DNA of 64,000 nt from Paracoccus wurundjeri. Lineage in GTDB: Bacteria; Pseudomonadota; Alphaproteobacteria; Rhodobacterales; Rhodobacteraceae. Every line of letters begins with the position of its first letter. Position 1 is the stretch's first letter. Shown piece after piece: positions 50,378 to 60,715 of the stretch. A program made the translations under genes and the position numbers. The notes beneath the pieces are model-generated. The model was given only the letters and a program-made list of their open reading frames with translations. It ran no database searches and was not told the DNA's origin. Where the stretch lies: the NCBI RefSeq assembly GCF_030678915.1, contig NZ_JAUUTZ010000001.1, forward strand, positions 372,001-436,000, written 5' to 3'.

Positions 50378-50503
50378 CTATGCAGGTGGCATCACGACGC
50401 CTTTCTGCCCGATAAGCCGAAACGCTGCCATTCGTGCGTCGTCATAGGTAGCGTCAGTCGCCGGTGCCGAAATCAGCACGATCATGCCCGGTTCAATGCT
50501 CAT
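50378..50503 (-). CDS. Small hypothetical protein coupled to the glutathione transferase
   Basis: A 41-codon ORF whose ATG overlaps the stop of the glutathione transferase gene (ATGA), encoding a peptide beginning MSIEPGMIVLISAPAT and ending KGVVMPPA. No family is recognised. The four-base overlap is the same coupling used by many real gene pairs here, but a chance ORF is quite possible. Confidence 0.35.
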   Translation of the reverse strand: MSIEPGMIVLISAPATDATYDDARMAAFRLIGQKGVVMPPA

Positions 50504-51159
50504 TCAGGCTCGGCCAGCCTTGTTTTCCACATCTTCTGGAATGCCGGGCGAATCTGGCATTCGGTCAGCCATGCGTTCAAGGCGGGAAACTGCTCCATCA
50601 GCGGGTCATAGCATTGGGCATAGCGCAGCACCTCGGCCATATTGATATCGGCGACCGTGAATCGGCCTCCGACCATATAGCTTTGGCCCGACAGGTGTTC
50701 ATTGACCACAGCGAGCGGTCTTTTCAGCCGATCGGCGGCATTCTCGACAGATGCTTTCTCACCGGATGACAATGCCTTCCCGGGACCATAGACGTAAAGC
50801 AATGTCAGGGCATCGGGTTCGATACTAGTTGCGGCGTAAAAGCTCCATTGCATCATCAATGCATCTTCCTGCGCATCGGCGGGGCCGTAGGGCTGACCAT
50901 ATTTCCCCGCGAGATAGAGATTGCAGGCCATCGATTCCCGCAGGACCAGCGGGCCATCCTCGATCACCGGTATGGCGCTTGCAGGCGAAAGCGCCATGAA
51001 TTGCGGTGATCGGGTGTTCAGCGGCGCGTCCGCCGCATCGGGATCCGGCAGCCGATAGGCCTGGATCACCGGGATTTGTTCGAACTCGATGCCGATCTCA
51101 TGGCACAGCCAGATGATGCGTGACGCGCGGGAGCGGGTGACACCGTGGATTTTCAGCAT
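50500..51159 (-). CDS. Glutathione S-transferase family protein
   Basis: A 219-residue GST with an N-terminal thioredoxin-like domain (MLKIHGVTRSRASRIIWLC; Ser/Arg near residue 10-13 in the catalytic position) and a C-terminal helical domain (GGRFTVADINMAEVLRY). It probably conjugates or isomerises small electrophiles; the substrate is unknown. The ATG 51159 has CAGGAGG eight bases upstream. A longer in-frame start near 51393 is rejected. A 41-codon ORF overlaps its stop. Confidence 0.92.
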   Translation of the reverse strand: MLKIHGVTRSRASRIIWLCHEIGIEFEQIPVIQAYRLPDPDAADAPLNTRSPQFMALSPASAIPVIEDGPLVLRESMACNLYLAGKYGQPYGPADAQEDALMMQWSFYAATSIEPDALTLLYVYGPGKALSSGEKASVENAADRLKRPLAVVNEHLSGQSYMVGGRFTVADINMAEVLRYAQCYDPLMEQFPALNAWLTECQIRPAFQKMWKTRLAEPE

Positions 51160-51322
51160 GGGATTCCTCCTGTTTGTGCCAGAGGATATCGGATTGTCGG
51201 CAGTGTCGACCTGAAAAACCGCACAGGATGAAAGCGGGTAGCGATCTTTGGTTGCCAAGCGGGTGCGATGTGATGCCATTTGCATTGATTGGCGGGGATG
51301 AGTAACAGGTATCGAACGCGAA

Positions 51323-52009
51323 TTGAGGTTGCCCGCTTTGTTCCGCCCTGTTCTTGCCGCCACCTGCCTGACCCTTGCGCCAGCATCGCTCATGGCCCAT
51401 CCGCATATCTATATCGAGGCCGGTCTTGATCTGATCTATAACGAGAAGGGGGAACTGACGTCGTTTGGCGTCAAATGGGCTTATGACGAGCTGTATTCAC
51501 TGCTGATCATCGAGGATTTCAGCTTTGATCAGGATGGTGACGGCGTTCTGACACCCGAGGAGAACGAGATGATCCAGGGGTTCGATGCCGATTGGGAACC
51601 GGATTTCGACGGACGGCTTTATCCTTCCGTCGATGGCCAGCCGGTTGCGATGGAACCCGTGCGCGATTTTACGGCTGAATATCGTGACGGACGCCTTATC
51701 TCTTATCACCTGCATCCGCTTTCCACGCCTCTGCCTGCGGATAAATCATTAACGATTCAGGTATATGATCCTGAGTTTTATGTACATTTCACGCTTCCCG
51801 AACCGCCCGAATCCAAGGGGCGCGACGATTGTGAAATCACCTTGATCCCGGGCGATCCGAACGCGGCCCCGGCGGCCTATCGTCAAGCGGTCGAGGCGTT
51901 GCTGGGCAGTAATGCGTCCAATGACGACGCGGATCTTGTAACGGTCGATATCGGTGCCGCAGGTGCGGATGAGGCCCGGATCCGTTGCGGGGCCGGGCTG
52001 GCTGAATGA
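51323..52009 (+). CDS. DUF1007 periplasmic protein, nickel/cobalt-system partner
   Basis: An exported protein of up to 228 residues. A signal peptide (VLAATCLTLAPASLMA) precedes AHPHIYIEAGLDL, the histidine-bearing start of the mature DUF1007 domain; an EF-hand-like acidic segment DQDGDGVLTPEE follows. DUF1007 proteins pair with NicO transporters and probably bind or deliver nickel or cobalt in the periplasm. The start is non-ATG: TTG 51323 or TTG 51338 (GAGG nine bases upstream). The only ATG would delete the signal peptide. It overlaps the transporter gene by four bases. Confidence 0.87.
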   Translation: MRLPALFRPVLAATCLTLAPASLMAHPHIYIEAGLDLIYNEKGELTSFGVKWAYDELYSLLIIEDFSFDQDGDGVLTPEENEMIQGFDADWEPDFDGRLYPSVDGQPVAMEPVRDFTAEYRDGRLISYHLHPLSTPLPADKSLTIQVYDPEFYVHFTLPEPPESKGRDDCEITLIPGDPNAAPAAYRQAVEALLGSNASNDDADLVTVDIGAAGADEARIRCGAGLAE

Positions 52010-52929
52010 GGATACCCGCCCGTATTCTCGCCGTAACCGGATTGTTGACCGCCGCAATCGTGGTCTTCCTGTGGCAAAGCGGGTGGCTGGCGGGCCTTGA
52101 GCAATGGGCCGCGCTGCGGCAGCGCGAGGCGCAGACCATGATGGCCGGCGCGCTGCGCGGACTGCGCGCGGGCGATCCGGGCGCCAGTCTTTCGCTGATG
52201 GCGATCTGTTTCGGTTACGGCTTCCTGCATGCTGTCGGACCCGGCCATGGCAAGGTTCTGATCGGCGGATATGGCTATGGCGCAAAGGTTCCGCTTGGAC
52301 GATTGGCGGGGATTTCCGTCGTGGCTTCTTTGGCGCAGGCTCTGACTGCGGTATTGCTGGTCTGGGGCGGGCTGACATTGTTCGATCTGTCCCGCGACGC
52401 GCTTACCGGCCTGTCCGAGGATCATATGGCCGATATCAGTGCTGTCATGATCGGGCTGGTCGGTATCTGGCTGGCATGGCGCGGAACGCGGCAATTGATC
52501 CGGGCCCGGCACAGCCCAAATCACGACCACCATCACCATCATGACCATGATCACGATACGGATTGCGGATGCGGCCATGCGCATGGTCCCAGCATTGATC
52601 AAGTCACCGAAACCCGCTCGCTGCGGGATGCGCTTGCTTTGATCGCGGGGATCGCCATCCGACCCTGCACAGGGGCGATCTTTCTGCTGCTGCTGACCTG
52701 GCGGATGGGCTTTTTCGGTACCGGAATTGCCGGGGCATTCGCCATGGGGCTGGGAACCGCGACGGTGACATTGCTGGTCGCCTGTCTCTCGGTATGGGCA
52801 CGCGAGGGAAGTTTCGCGCTTTTTTCCGGCGCGGGCGCCATTGGAGCCATGAGCCGCTGGTTACCCGGCATGATGCAGCTTGCCGCCGGACTGGTCGTTG
52901 CGCTCGTCGCCCTGAGTTTGTTGCGCTAA
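52006..52929 (+). CDS. NicO-family nickel/cobalt transporter (RcnA-like)
   Basis: A 307-residue inner-membrane protein with about six helices. A cytoplasmic or periplasmic loop is extremely His/Asp-rich (five His followed by DHDHD, about residues 168-190, then CGCGHAHG), a metal sink typical of NicO/RcnA proteins. The motif HAVGPGHGKVL is a family hallmark. Some members export and others import Ni/Co; direction cannot be decided. It is coupled to the DUF1007 gene (ATGA). Confidence 0.9.
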   Translation: MRIPARILAVTGLLTAAIVVFLWQSGWLAGLEQWAALRQREAQTMMAGALRGLRAGDPGASLSLMAICFGYGFLHAVGPGHGKVLIGGYGYGAKVPLGRLAGISVVASLAQALTAVLLVWGGLTLFDLSRDALTGLSEDHMADISAVMIGLVGIWLAWRGTRQLIRARHSPNHDHHHHHDHDHDTDCGCGHAHGPSIDQVTETRSLRDALALIAGIAIRPCTGAIFLLLLTWRMGFFGTGIAGAFAMGLGTATVTLLVACLSVWAREGSFALFSGAGAIGAMSRWLPGMMQLAAGLVVALVALSLLR

Positions 52930-53043
52930 GGTCAATTGGCCGGGGATCGCTCATTCCGCCTATGGTATGAGGGGCCTGATTGAAATGCTTGCGCTGCGTT
53001 GCAGCATCGCTAGGATGCGCCAAACCGTCGATAGGGAGCCGGC

Positions 53044-56000
53044 ATGTTTCAGAAAATCCTGATTGCCAATCGTGGCGAGATTGCGATTCGCGTGATGCGG
53101 GCTGCGAATGAGTTGGGGAAGCGCACCGTCGCGGTCTATGCCGAGGAAGACAAGCTGGGTCTGCACCGTTTCAAGGCGGACGAGGCTTACCGGATCGGCA
53201 AGGGTCTGGGACCGGTAGCCGCGTATCTCTCGATTCCCGAGATTATCCGGGTGGCGAAGGAATCGGGCGCGGATGCGATCCATCCGGGCTACGGGTTGCT
53301 GTCTGAAAACCCGGATTTCGTGGATGCCTGCGCGCAGGCGGGTATCGCCTTCATCGGGCCGCGCGCCGAGACGATGCGCGCCCTTGGCGACAAGGCCAGC
53401 GCCCGCCGGGTCGCCATCAAGGCGGGTGTGCCGGTCATTCCGGCGACCGAGGTGCTGGGCGATGATTTCGACGCCATCAAGCGCGAGGCGGCGGAGATCG
53501 GCTATCCGCTAATGCTCAAGGCTAGCTGGGGCGGCGGCGGGCGCGGCATGCGTCCGATCAATTCCGAGGCCGAACTTGTCGAAAAGGTCCGCGAAGGCCG
53601 GCGCGAGGCCGAAGCCGCATTCGGCAATGGCGAGGGCTATCTGGAAAAGATGATCCTGCGCGCGCGCCATGTCGAGGTGCAGTTGCTGGGCGACACGCAT
53701 GGGGGGCTTTATCACCTGTATGAGCGCGACTGCACCGTGCAGCGTCGCAACCAGAAGGTGGTCGAACGCGCGCCCGCGCCTTATCTGAGCGAGGCGCAGC
53801 GCAAGGAAGTCTGTGCGCTGGCGTTGAAGATCGGGCAGGCGGTCGGCTACCAGAACGCCGGCACGGTCGAATTCCTGATGGATATGGACAGCCAGAAGTT
53901 CTATTTCATTGAGGTGAACCCGCGCGTTCAGGTCGAACATACCGTCACCGAGGAGGTGACGGGGATCGACATCGTTCAGGCCCAGATCAGGATCGCCGAG
54001 GGCGCGACTCTGGCAGAGGCGACCGGGGCGGGACGGCAGGAGGATATCGAACTGTCCGGCCATGCGCTGCAATGCCGGGTGACGACCGAGGATCCGCAGA
54101 ACAATTTCATCCCCGATTACGGGCGCATCACCGCCTATCGCTCGGCCACCGGCATGGGGATCCGGCTGGATGGCGGTACCGCCTATTCGGGCGGAGTCAT
54201 CACGCGCTTCTACGATTCGCTTCTGGTGAAGGTCACCGCCTGGGCGCAGACCCCGGATCAGGCGATCAAACGGATGGATCGCGCCCTGCGCGAATTCCGG
54301 GTGCGCGGCGTCAGCACGAATATCGATTTCGTCATCAACCTGCTGAAACACCCGGTTTTCCTTGACGATACCTATACGACGAAATTCATCGACACGACAC
54401 CGGATCTGTTCTCGTTCCGCAAACGGCGGGACCGGGGAACCAAGATCCTGACCTATCTGGCCGATATCACCGTGAACGGCCATCCCGAGACGGCAGGCCG
54501 TCCCTTGCCGCCCGCACAGACGCGCGAGCCGACGCCGCCCGCGCCGACAGCCGAACCTGCCCCCGGCACAAGGCAACTGCTCGAGGAAAAGGGCGCCCAG
54601 GCGGTTGCCGACTGGATGGCGGCGCAAAAGCGGCTGCTGATCACCGACACGACCATGCGCGACAGTCATCAGTCGCTGCTGGCAACGCGGATGCGCTCGA
54701 TCGACATGATCCGGGTCGCGCCCAGCTATGCCGCCAATCTGCCACAATTGTTCAGCGTCGAATGCTGGGGCGGCGCGACTTTTGATGTCGCCTATCGCTT
54801 TCTTCAGGAATGCCCCTGGCAGCGGCTGCGCGATATCCGCGCCCGGATGCCGAACCTGATGACGCAGATGCTGCTGCGGGCCAGTAACGGGGTCGGTTAT
54901 ACCAATTATCCCGATAATGTCGTGCAATCCTTCGTGCGTCAGGCCGCCGAGACCGGGGTGGATGTGTTCCGCGTTTTCGACAGTCTGAACTGGGTCGAGA
55001 ATATGCGCGTGGCCATGGATGCGGTGATCGAATCCGGCAAGATCTGCGAAGGCTCGGTTTGCTATACCGGCAATATGCTGGACCCGGAGCGGTCCAAATA
55101 CGATCTGCAATATTACGTGAAGACCGCCAGTGAATTGAAAGCTGCCGGCGCGCATGTGCTGGGCCTGAAGGATATGGCCGGACTTCTGAAACCGGCAGCC
55201 GCGACATTGCTGGTCAAAGCCCTGAAGGAAGAAGTCGGCCTGCCGGTGCATTTCCATACCCATGACACCAGCGGCATGGGCAGCGCGACGATTCTGGCCG
55301 CGGCGGAGGCGGGAGTGGATGCCGTGGATTGCGCCATGGACGCGCTTTCGGGCAATACCAGCCAGCCGACCCTTGGCAGCGTGGTCGAGGCTCTGGCCGT
55401 GACCGAACGCGATACCGGGCTGGATATCGGCCATATCCGCGCCATCTCGAACTACTGGGAGCGGGTGCGCGAAAACTATGCCGCTTTCGAATCTGGCCTG
55501 CAATCGCCCGCGTCCGAAGTTTATCTGCACGAAATGCCCGGCGGCCAGTTCACCAACCTGAAATCACAGGCACGCAGCATGGGGCTTGAGGATCGCTGGC
55601 ACGAGGTCGCGCAGGCCTATGCCGATGTGAACCGGATGTTCGGCGATATCGTCAAGGTCACGCCGTCCTCGAAAGTCGTGGGTGATATGGCATTGATGAT
55701 GGTTGCGCAGAACCTGACGCCCGAGCAGGTGGCGGATCCGGAGGTCGATGTCAGCTTCCCCGACTCGGTCGTCGACATGATGCGCGGCAATCTGGGGCAG
55801 CCGCCCGGCGGTTGGCCCGAAGCCCTGCAACGGCGTATCCTCAAGGGTGAGGCCCCGGTCACCGATCGCCCCGGCGCACATCTTGCCCCGGTCGATCTGG
55901 AGGCCGAACGCGCGAAACTGTCCGAAGAGCTGGAGGGGAAAGCTGTCGATAACGAGGATCTGAACGGGTATCTGATGTATCCGAAAGTGTTCCTCGACTA

Positions 56001-56478
56001 TATGGGCAGGCATCGTATCTATGGTCCGGTGCGGGCTTTGCCGACCCGGAATTTCTTTTACGGAATGGAGCCCGGAGAAGAGATCACCGCCGAGATCGAT
56101 CCCGGCAAAACTCTGGAAATCCGCTTTCAGACCCTTAGCGAGACGGATGAGCAGGGCGAGGTCAAGGTGTTCTTCGAACTCAACGGCCAGCCGCGCAGCG
56201 TTCGGGTGCCCAACCGCAAGGTGAAAGCCGAAACCGTGGCGCGTCCCAAGGCGGATCCGGGGAACGAGGCCCATATCGGCGCGCCCATGCCGGGCGTGGT
56301 TGCCTCTGTCGCGGTCAGTAAGGGGCAGGCAGTCAAACAGGGCGATATGCTGCTGACGATCGAGGCGATGAAGATGGAAACAGCTATCCATGCCGATCAC
56401 GACGGAACCGTCAAAACAGTCCACGTCTCACCCGGCGCACAGATCGATGCCAAAGATTTGATGGTAGAATTCGAGTGA
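53044..56478 (+). CDS. pyc: Pyruvate carboxylase
   Basis: A 1144-residue single-chain biotin enzyme that carboxylates pyruvate to oxaloacetate to refill the TCA cycle. Domains: biotin carboxylase/ATP-grasp (1-450; KASWGGGGRGMR, FIEVNPRVQVEH), carboxyltransferase (about 530-830; DTTMRDSHQSLLATRMR, HTHDTSGMG), central PYC/OADA region, and a C-terminal biotinyl domain with EAMKMETA near 1109. It is a single gene with GGGAG before the ATG and a strong terminator after. Confidence 0.97.
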   Translation: MFQKILIANRGEIAIRVMRAANELGKRTVAVYAEEDKLGLHRFKADEAYRIGKGLGPVAAYLSIPEIIRVAKESGADAIHPGYGLLSENPDFVDACAQAGIAFIGPRAETMRALGDKASARRVAIKAGVPVIPATEVLGDDFDAIKREAAEIGYPLMLKASWGGGGRGMRPINSEAELVEKVREGRREAEAAFGNGEGYLEKMILRARHVEVQLLGDTHGGLYHLYERDCTVQRRNQKVVERAPAPYLSEAQRKEVCALALKIGQAVGYQNAGTVEFLMDMDSQKFYFIEVNPRVQVEHTVTEEVTGIDIVQAQIRIAEGATLAEATGAGRQEDIELSGHALQCRVTTEDPQNNFIPDYGRITAYRSATGMGIRLDGGTAYSGGVITRFYDSLLVKVTAWAQTPDQAIKRMDRALREFRVRGVSTNIDFVINLLKHPVFLDDTYTTKFIDTTPDLFSFRKRRDRGTKILTYLADITVNGHPETAGRPLPPAQTREPTPPAPTAEPAPGTRQLLEEKGAQAVADWMAAQKRLLITDTTMRDSHQSLLATRMRSIDMIRVAPSYAANLPQLFSVECWGGATFDVAYRFLQECPWQRLRDIRARMPNLMTQMLLRASNGVGYTNYPDNVVQSFVRQAAETGVDVFRVFDSLNWVENMRVAMDAVIESGKICEGSVCYTGNMLDPERSKYDLQYYVKTASELKAAGAHVLGLKDMAGLLKPAAATLLVKALKEEVGLPVHFHTHDTSGMGSATILAAAEAGVDAVDCAMDALSGNTSQPTLGSVVEALAVTERDTGLDIGHIRAISNYWERVRENYAAFESGLQSPASEVYLHEMPGGQFTNLKSQARSMGLEDRWHEVAQAYADVNRMFGDIVKVTPSSKVVGDMALMMVAQNLTPEQVADPEVDVSFPDSVVDMMRGNLGQPPGGWPEALQRRILKGEAPVTDRPGAHLAPVDLEAERAKLSEELEGKAVDNEDLNGYLMYPKVFLDYMGRHRIYGPVRALPTRNFFYGMEPGEEITAEIDPGKTLEIRFQTLSETDEQGEVKVFFELNGQPRSVRVPNRKVKAETVARPKADPGNEAHIGAPMPGVVASVAVSKGQAVKQGDMLLTIEAMKMETAIHADHDGTVKTVHVSPGAQIDAKDLMVEFE

Positions 56479-56485
56479 CGTCCCG

Positions 56486-56520
56486 ACCACAACGGGAGGG
56501 CATCACCCTCCCGTTGTGGT
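56486..56520. terminator. Strong hairpin after pyc
   Basis: A perfect 15-bp stem (ACCACAACGGGAGGG at 56486-56500, complement 56506-56520) with loop CATCA, eight bases after the pyc stop and five before the end of the convergent lipoprotein gene. No T-run follows; it should act in both directions. Confidence 0.75.
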
Positions 56521-56524
56521 GCGA

Positions 56525-56944
56525 TTAGTCAGGAGCAGCGCCGGTTTTTTTACAGCCGTCGCGCAGGTCGGAGGCGAGTTTTGTACCGTTCTTACCGACG
56601 ATAATGAGCTTAAGGCTGCCTTTTTTCCCTTTGCTTCCGCGGTCGATGAATGCGAAGAACGGCATTTTTCCGGTTTCCTGCGCGTTGAGCGGCAGGAAAT
56701 TGACCAAACCGCAGGCCGTCAATTTCTGGGGATCCTGGCGATATGTGCCTTTTATATCGGATAGCGAAACGGTGATCAGTACCCCGAAACGCGATCTGAA
56801 ATGATCTTCAATGATTGCTCTATCTGCTTGGGTCACCAGAGTAATCTTTGACTGCCCGGTCTTCGGAGAAGCTTTTATGCCTGCCTGATCTGCGCAGGCG
56901 CCAAGCAGAAAAATTATGGTTACAGGTAACAATAGTCTACGCAT
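56525..56944 (-). CDS. Small lipoprotein of unknown function
   Basis: A 139-residue protein with a lipoprotein signal peptide: MRRLLLPVTIIFLLGAC, with the lipid-modified Cys17. The mature part is basic (KTGQSK, RGSKGKKGS) and has two further cysteines (TACGL and DGCKK). No family is recognised. Codon use and AT content differ from the neighbours, which may reflect transfer or relaxed selection. It stands alone between pyc and nuo. Confidence 0.75.
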   Translation of the reverse strand: MRRLLLPVTIIFLLGACADQAGIKASPKTGQSKITLVTQADRAIIEDHFRSRFGVLITVSLSDIKGTYRQDPQKLTACGLVNFLPLNAQETGKMPFFAFIDRGSKGKKGSLKLIIVGKNGTKLASDLRDGCKKTGAAPD

Positions 56945-57022
56945 AATACACCGAATGCTTGTGTTTCGTCGTGTTCCAGTGCTCGCGACGAATGTTTAGA
57001 ACCAGCTAACAGGCCCGGGAAA

Positions 57023-57049
57023 GAGGAAAAAATGCTATGCATTTTCCTC
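57023..57049. other. Inverted repeat upstream of nuoA
   Basis: GAGGAAAAAATGC and GCATTTTCCTC face each other around TAT, pairing except for two extra A residues. It sits 117 bases before nuoA and 79 bases before the divergent lipoprotein start, so it could be an operator or an mRNA hairpin. Confidence 0.4.
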
Positions 57050-57071
57050 TTCGGACGCTCCCCTCCGCCCG

Positions 57072-57100
57072 TTGACCCCGCTGGCCGTCAGGTCTAAACC
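57072..57100 (+). promoter_or_regulatory. Possible nuo promoter
   Basis: TTGACC (57072-57077) and TAAACC (57095-57100) are spaced 17 bases apart, ending 65 bases before the nuoA start. The -35 is near consensus and the -10 is poor. Confidence 0.3.
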
Positions 57101-57162
57101 GTGCCAAGCCAACCCGTCGCGGGGCAGCCAGCAAAATCCTCGCGACTGACAAGGGGATTTAG

Positions 57163-58055
<893 letters not shown>

Positions 58056-58059
58056 AGCC

Positions 58060-58680
58060 ATGACAGCCTATCCCGATCTTGATGCGCTGCAGCAACTGGG
58101 TGAGCATATCAGCCAGCGCCGCAACAATTCCGTGCTGGATACACAGGTCGAATTCGATGAACTGACCGTGACCGGCACCGTCAGTGGCCTGCTGGATCTG
58201 GTCGAATTTCTGCGCAGCGATTCCAGCTGCCGATTCTCGACACTGGTGGATATCACGGCGGTGGATTATCCTGCCCGACCCCAGCGTTTCGACGTGGTCT
58301 GGCATTTCCTGTCGATGTATCAGAATCAGCGGATCCGCGTGAAAGTCGCCATCCGAGAGGATGAGATCGTGCCGTCTCTGATCGGGATCCACCCCTCGGC
58401 CAACTGGTTCGAGCGCGAGATTTTCGATATGTTCGGGATCATGTTCTCGGGCCATCCCGATTTGCGCCGGATCCTGACCGATTATGGTTTCCGTGGTTAT
58501 CCGTTGCGCAAGGATTTCCCGACAACCGGCTATGTCGAGGTGCGCTATGACGAATCCGAAAAGCGCGTGGTCTACGAACCGGTGAATCTGACGCAGGAAT
58601 ATCGTCAGTTCGATTTCCTGTCGCCATGGGAAGGGGCGAAATATATCCTGCCCGGCGACGAGAAGGAGGGGATGAAATGA
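58060..58680 (+). CDS. nuoC: NADH-quinone oxidoreductase subunit C
   Basis: A 206-residue hydrophilic subunit (30 kDa family) in the Q module. The motif [46 protein letters not shown] region (about 108-148) is the family signature. A GAGGTGAAG site precedes the ATG. Its stop is overlapped by the inserted GFA-domain gene (ATGA). Confidence 0.96.
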   Translation: MTAYPDLDALQQLGEHISQRRNNSVLDTQVEFDELTVTGTVSGLLDLVEFLRSDSSCRFSTLVDITAVDYPARPQRFDVVWHFLSMYQNQRIRVKVAIREDEIVPSLIGIHPSANWFEREIFDMFGIMFSGHPDLRRILTDYGFRGYPLRKDFPTTGYVEVRYDESEKRVVYEPVNLTQEYRQFDFLSPWEGAKYILPGDEKEGMK

Positions 58681-59096
58681 CCGAACTGCAAGGTCAGTGC
58701 CTTTGTGGCGCGGTGCGGTTTACCGCCATACCCAAAGGCGGCGCGGCGGTCTGCCATTGTAATATGTGCCGCAGATGGACCGGGGGCATCAATATCGCGG
58801 TCGATCTCTCTGAACCGCCTGTTTTCTCGGATGAAAGCAAGTTGGGCGTTTATCGGTCCTCGGACTGGGCCGAGCGGCTGTTCTGTTCCCAATGCGGCAG
58901 CAGCATCATGTATCGCACCGTTGACGGTGTGCATAACGTGGTTTCCGCCCAATGTTTCGACGATCCGTCGCAGTTCCCGCTGGAAAGCGAAATCTTCATT
59001 GACGAAAAACCCTCCAGCTATTCTCTGGCCGGAGAGCGTCCGCGCATGACAGGGGCCGAGTTCATGGCGATGATAGCCCCGGACAAGGAGGGCTGA
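58677..59096 (+). CDS. GFA/CENP-V-domain protein inserted in the nuo operon
   Basis: A 139-residue GFA-family protein with the zinc-binding cysteines [19 protein letters not shown] and FCSQCGSS. The family includes the so-called glutathione-dependent formaldehyde-activating enzymes, though most members have no proven activity. It starts on the nuoC stop with an AAGGAGG site and ends three bases before nuoD, so it is fully embedded in the operon. This gene is not part of standard complex I. Its role there is unknown. Confidence 0.9.
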   Translation: MTELQGQCLCGAVRFTAIPKGGAAVCHCNMCRRWTGGINIAVDLSEPPVFSDESKLGVYRSSDWAERLFCSQCGSSIMYRTVDGVHNVVSAQCFDDPSQFPLESEIFIDEKPSSYSLAGERPRMTGAEFMAMIAPDKEG

Positions 59097-59099
59097 TCG

Positions 59100-60338
59100 A
59101 TGGATGGCGATATTCGCAACAATATTTACGAAGACGGCAATGCCGATTATCTGACGGGTGAGCAGCGCATCCGCAATTTCAATATCAATTTCGGCCCGCA
59201 ACACCCTGCCGCGCATGGGGTTTTGCGGATGGTACTTGAACTCGACGGCGAGGTTGTCGAACGTGCGGACCCGCATATCGGGCTGCTGCATCGCGGCACC
59301 GAAAAGCTGATGGAAAGCCGTACCTATCTGCAGAACCTGCCTTATTTCGATCGGCTTGATTACGTCGCGCCGATGAATCAGGAACATGCCTGGTGCCTCG
59401 CCATCGAGAAACTGACCGGCACGGAAATCCCGCGCCGCGCCAGCCTGATCCGGGTGCTGTATTCCGAAATCGGGCGCATTCTGAACCATCTGCTGAACGT
59501 GACCACGCAGGCAATGGATGTCGGCGCGTTGACCCCGCCTCTGTGGGGGTTCGAGGAACGCGAGAAGCTGATGGTCTTCTATGAGCGCGCCTGCGGGGCG
59601 CGGCTGCACTCGGCCTATTTCCGTCCGGGCGGCGTGCATCAGGACCTGCCGCCCGAACTGATTGATGATATCGAGGCATGGTGCGACCCGTTCCTGAAAG
59701 TCGTGGACGATCTGGACGGGCTGCTGACCGAGAACCGCATCTTCAAGCAGCGCAATGTCGATATCGGCGTTGTCAGTGAACAGGATTGTCTCGACTGGGG
59801 CTATTCCGGCGTGATGGTGCGTGGATCCGGCATGGCCTGGGATCTGCGGCGCAGTCAGCCTTATGAATGCTATGACGAATTCGACTTCCAGATTCCGGTG
59901 GGCAGAAATGGCGATTGCTATGATCGCTACCTGATCCGCATGGAAGAGATGCGGCAATCGGTCCGCATCATGAGGCAGGCGATCGACAAGCTGTGTGCCG
60001 AACCTGCGGGCGATGTAATGGCGCGTGGAAAGCTGGCTCCGCCGCGGCGCGGCGATATGAAGCGTGACATGGAAAGCCTGATTCACCACTTCAAGCTTTA
60101 TACTGAAGGTTTCCGTGTTCCTGCCGGCGAAGTTTATGCCGCGGTCGAAGCGCCAAAGGGCGAATTCGGCGTGTATCTTGTCAGCGATGGCAGTAACAAG
60201 CCCTACCGTGCCAAGCTGCGGGCTCCGGGTTTTCTGCATCTTCAATCCATCGACTGGATGGCCAAGGGGCATTTGCTGGCCGATGTTTCGGCGATTATCG
60301 GCACGATGGATATCGTGTTCGGTGAGGTCGACAGGTAG
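59100..60338 (+). CDS. nuoD: NADH-quinone oxidoreductase subunit D
   Basis: A 412-residue 49-kDa-type subunit, the Q-site neighbour of NuoB, related to NiFe hydrogenase large subunit. [21 protein letters not shown], the [10 protein letters not shown] stretch and the C-terminal DIVFGEVDR are standard. GGAGGGCTGATCG precedes the ATG. Confidence 0.97.
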   Translation: MDGDIRNNIYEDGNADYLTGEQRIRNFNINFGPQHPAAHGVLRMVLELDGEVVERADPHIGLLHRGTEKLMESRTYLQNLPYFDRLDYVAPMNQEHAWCLAIEKLTGTEIPRRASLIRVLYSEIGRILNHLLNVTTQAMDVGALTPPLWGFEEREKLMVFYERACGARLHSAYFRPGGVHQDLPPELIDDIEAWCDPFLKVVDDLDGLLTENRIFKQRNVDIGVVSEQDCLDWGYSGVMVRGSGMAWDLRRSQPYECYDEFDFQIPVGRNGDCYDRYLIRMEEMRQSVRIMRQAIDKLCAEPAGDVMARGKLAPPRRGDMKRDMESLIHHFKLYTEGFRVPAGEVYAAVEAPKGEFGVYLVSDGSNKPYRAKLRAPGFLHLQSIDWMAKGHLLADVSAIIGTMDIVFGEVDR

Positions 60339-60359
60339 CAGGTAAGGAGAGGCCGTGTG

Positions 60360-60707
60360 ATGGCAACCCTTGTTAATTGGTTCGGCTGGCTTCTGGCGCT
60401 GGCAATGATCGGCGTTACCGTATTGCTTGCGTTGAACAAGCAAAGCGGACTGAAACTTATTCAGCACCGGATCGAAATGCTCCCGCAGGCCATGTTGGTC
60501 CGTTATGCCGGGCTGACGGTGCTGGCTGTGGTGGCGTCCTGGTTCGGTGCGCCACGCGTGTTGTTTGGCCTTTTGATCGCCATTGCCGTCATCAGTCTTG
60601 GTGACACTTATATATACCGCCGGGCGGGTCACCCGTTCTGGCTTCATCTCGCGATCGGGGGGGCGGCGGCATTCGGCGCCTTCCTGTCGCTATTTGCGAT
60701 GAACTGA
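60360..60707 (+). CDS. Small membrane protein in the nuo operon
   Basis: A 115-residue protein with about four hydrophobic helices ([71 protein letters not shown]). I do not recognise its family. ATG 60360 is chosen over GTG 60357 because AAGGAGAGG lies about eight bases upstream. It sits between nuoD and nuoE, nine bases before nuoE, so it is co-expressed. Confidence 0.75.
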   Translation: MATLVNWFGWLLALAMIGVTVLLALNKQSGLKLIQHRIEMLPQAMLVRYAGLTVLAVVASWFGAPRVLFGLLIAIAVISLGDTYIYRRAGHPFWLHLAIGGAAAFGAFLSLFAMN

Positions 60708-60715
60708 GGGTTTTC

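Noticed and set aside
51160..51322. Possible cobalamin or NiCo riboswitch upstream of the DUF1007/NicO genes
   Set aside because: No conserved riboswitch core could be found in this gap.
52530..52590. His-rich codon run that could look like a repeat or artificial tag
   Set aside because: It is inside the NicO-family transporter, where a histidine-rich metal loop is expected.
53509..55530. 673-codon open frame on the minus strand opposite pyc
   Set aside because: Pure antisense shadow of pyruvate carboxylase; no ribosome site or recognisable domain.
58605..60647. 680-codon open frame on the minus strand opposite nuoD and its neighbours
   Set aside because: It spans three genes of the nuo operon in antisense and reads as shadow sequence.
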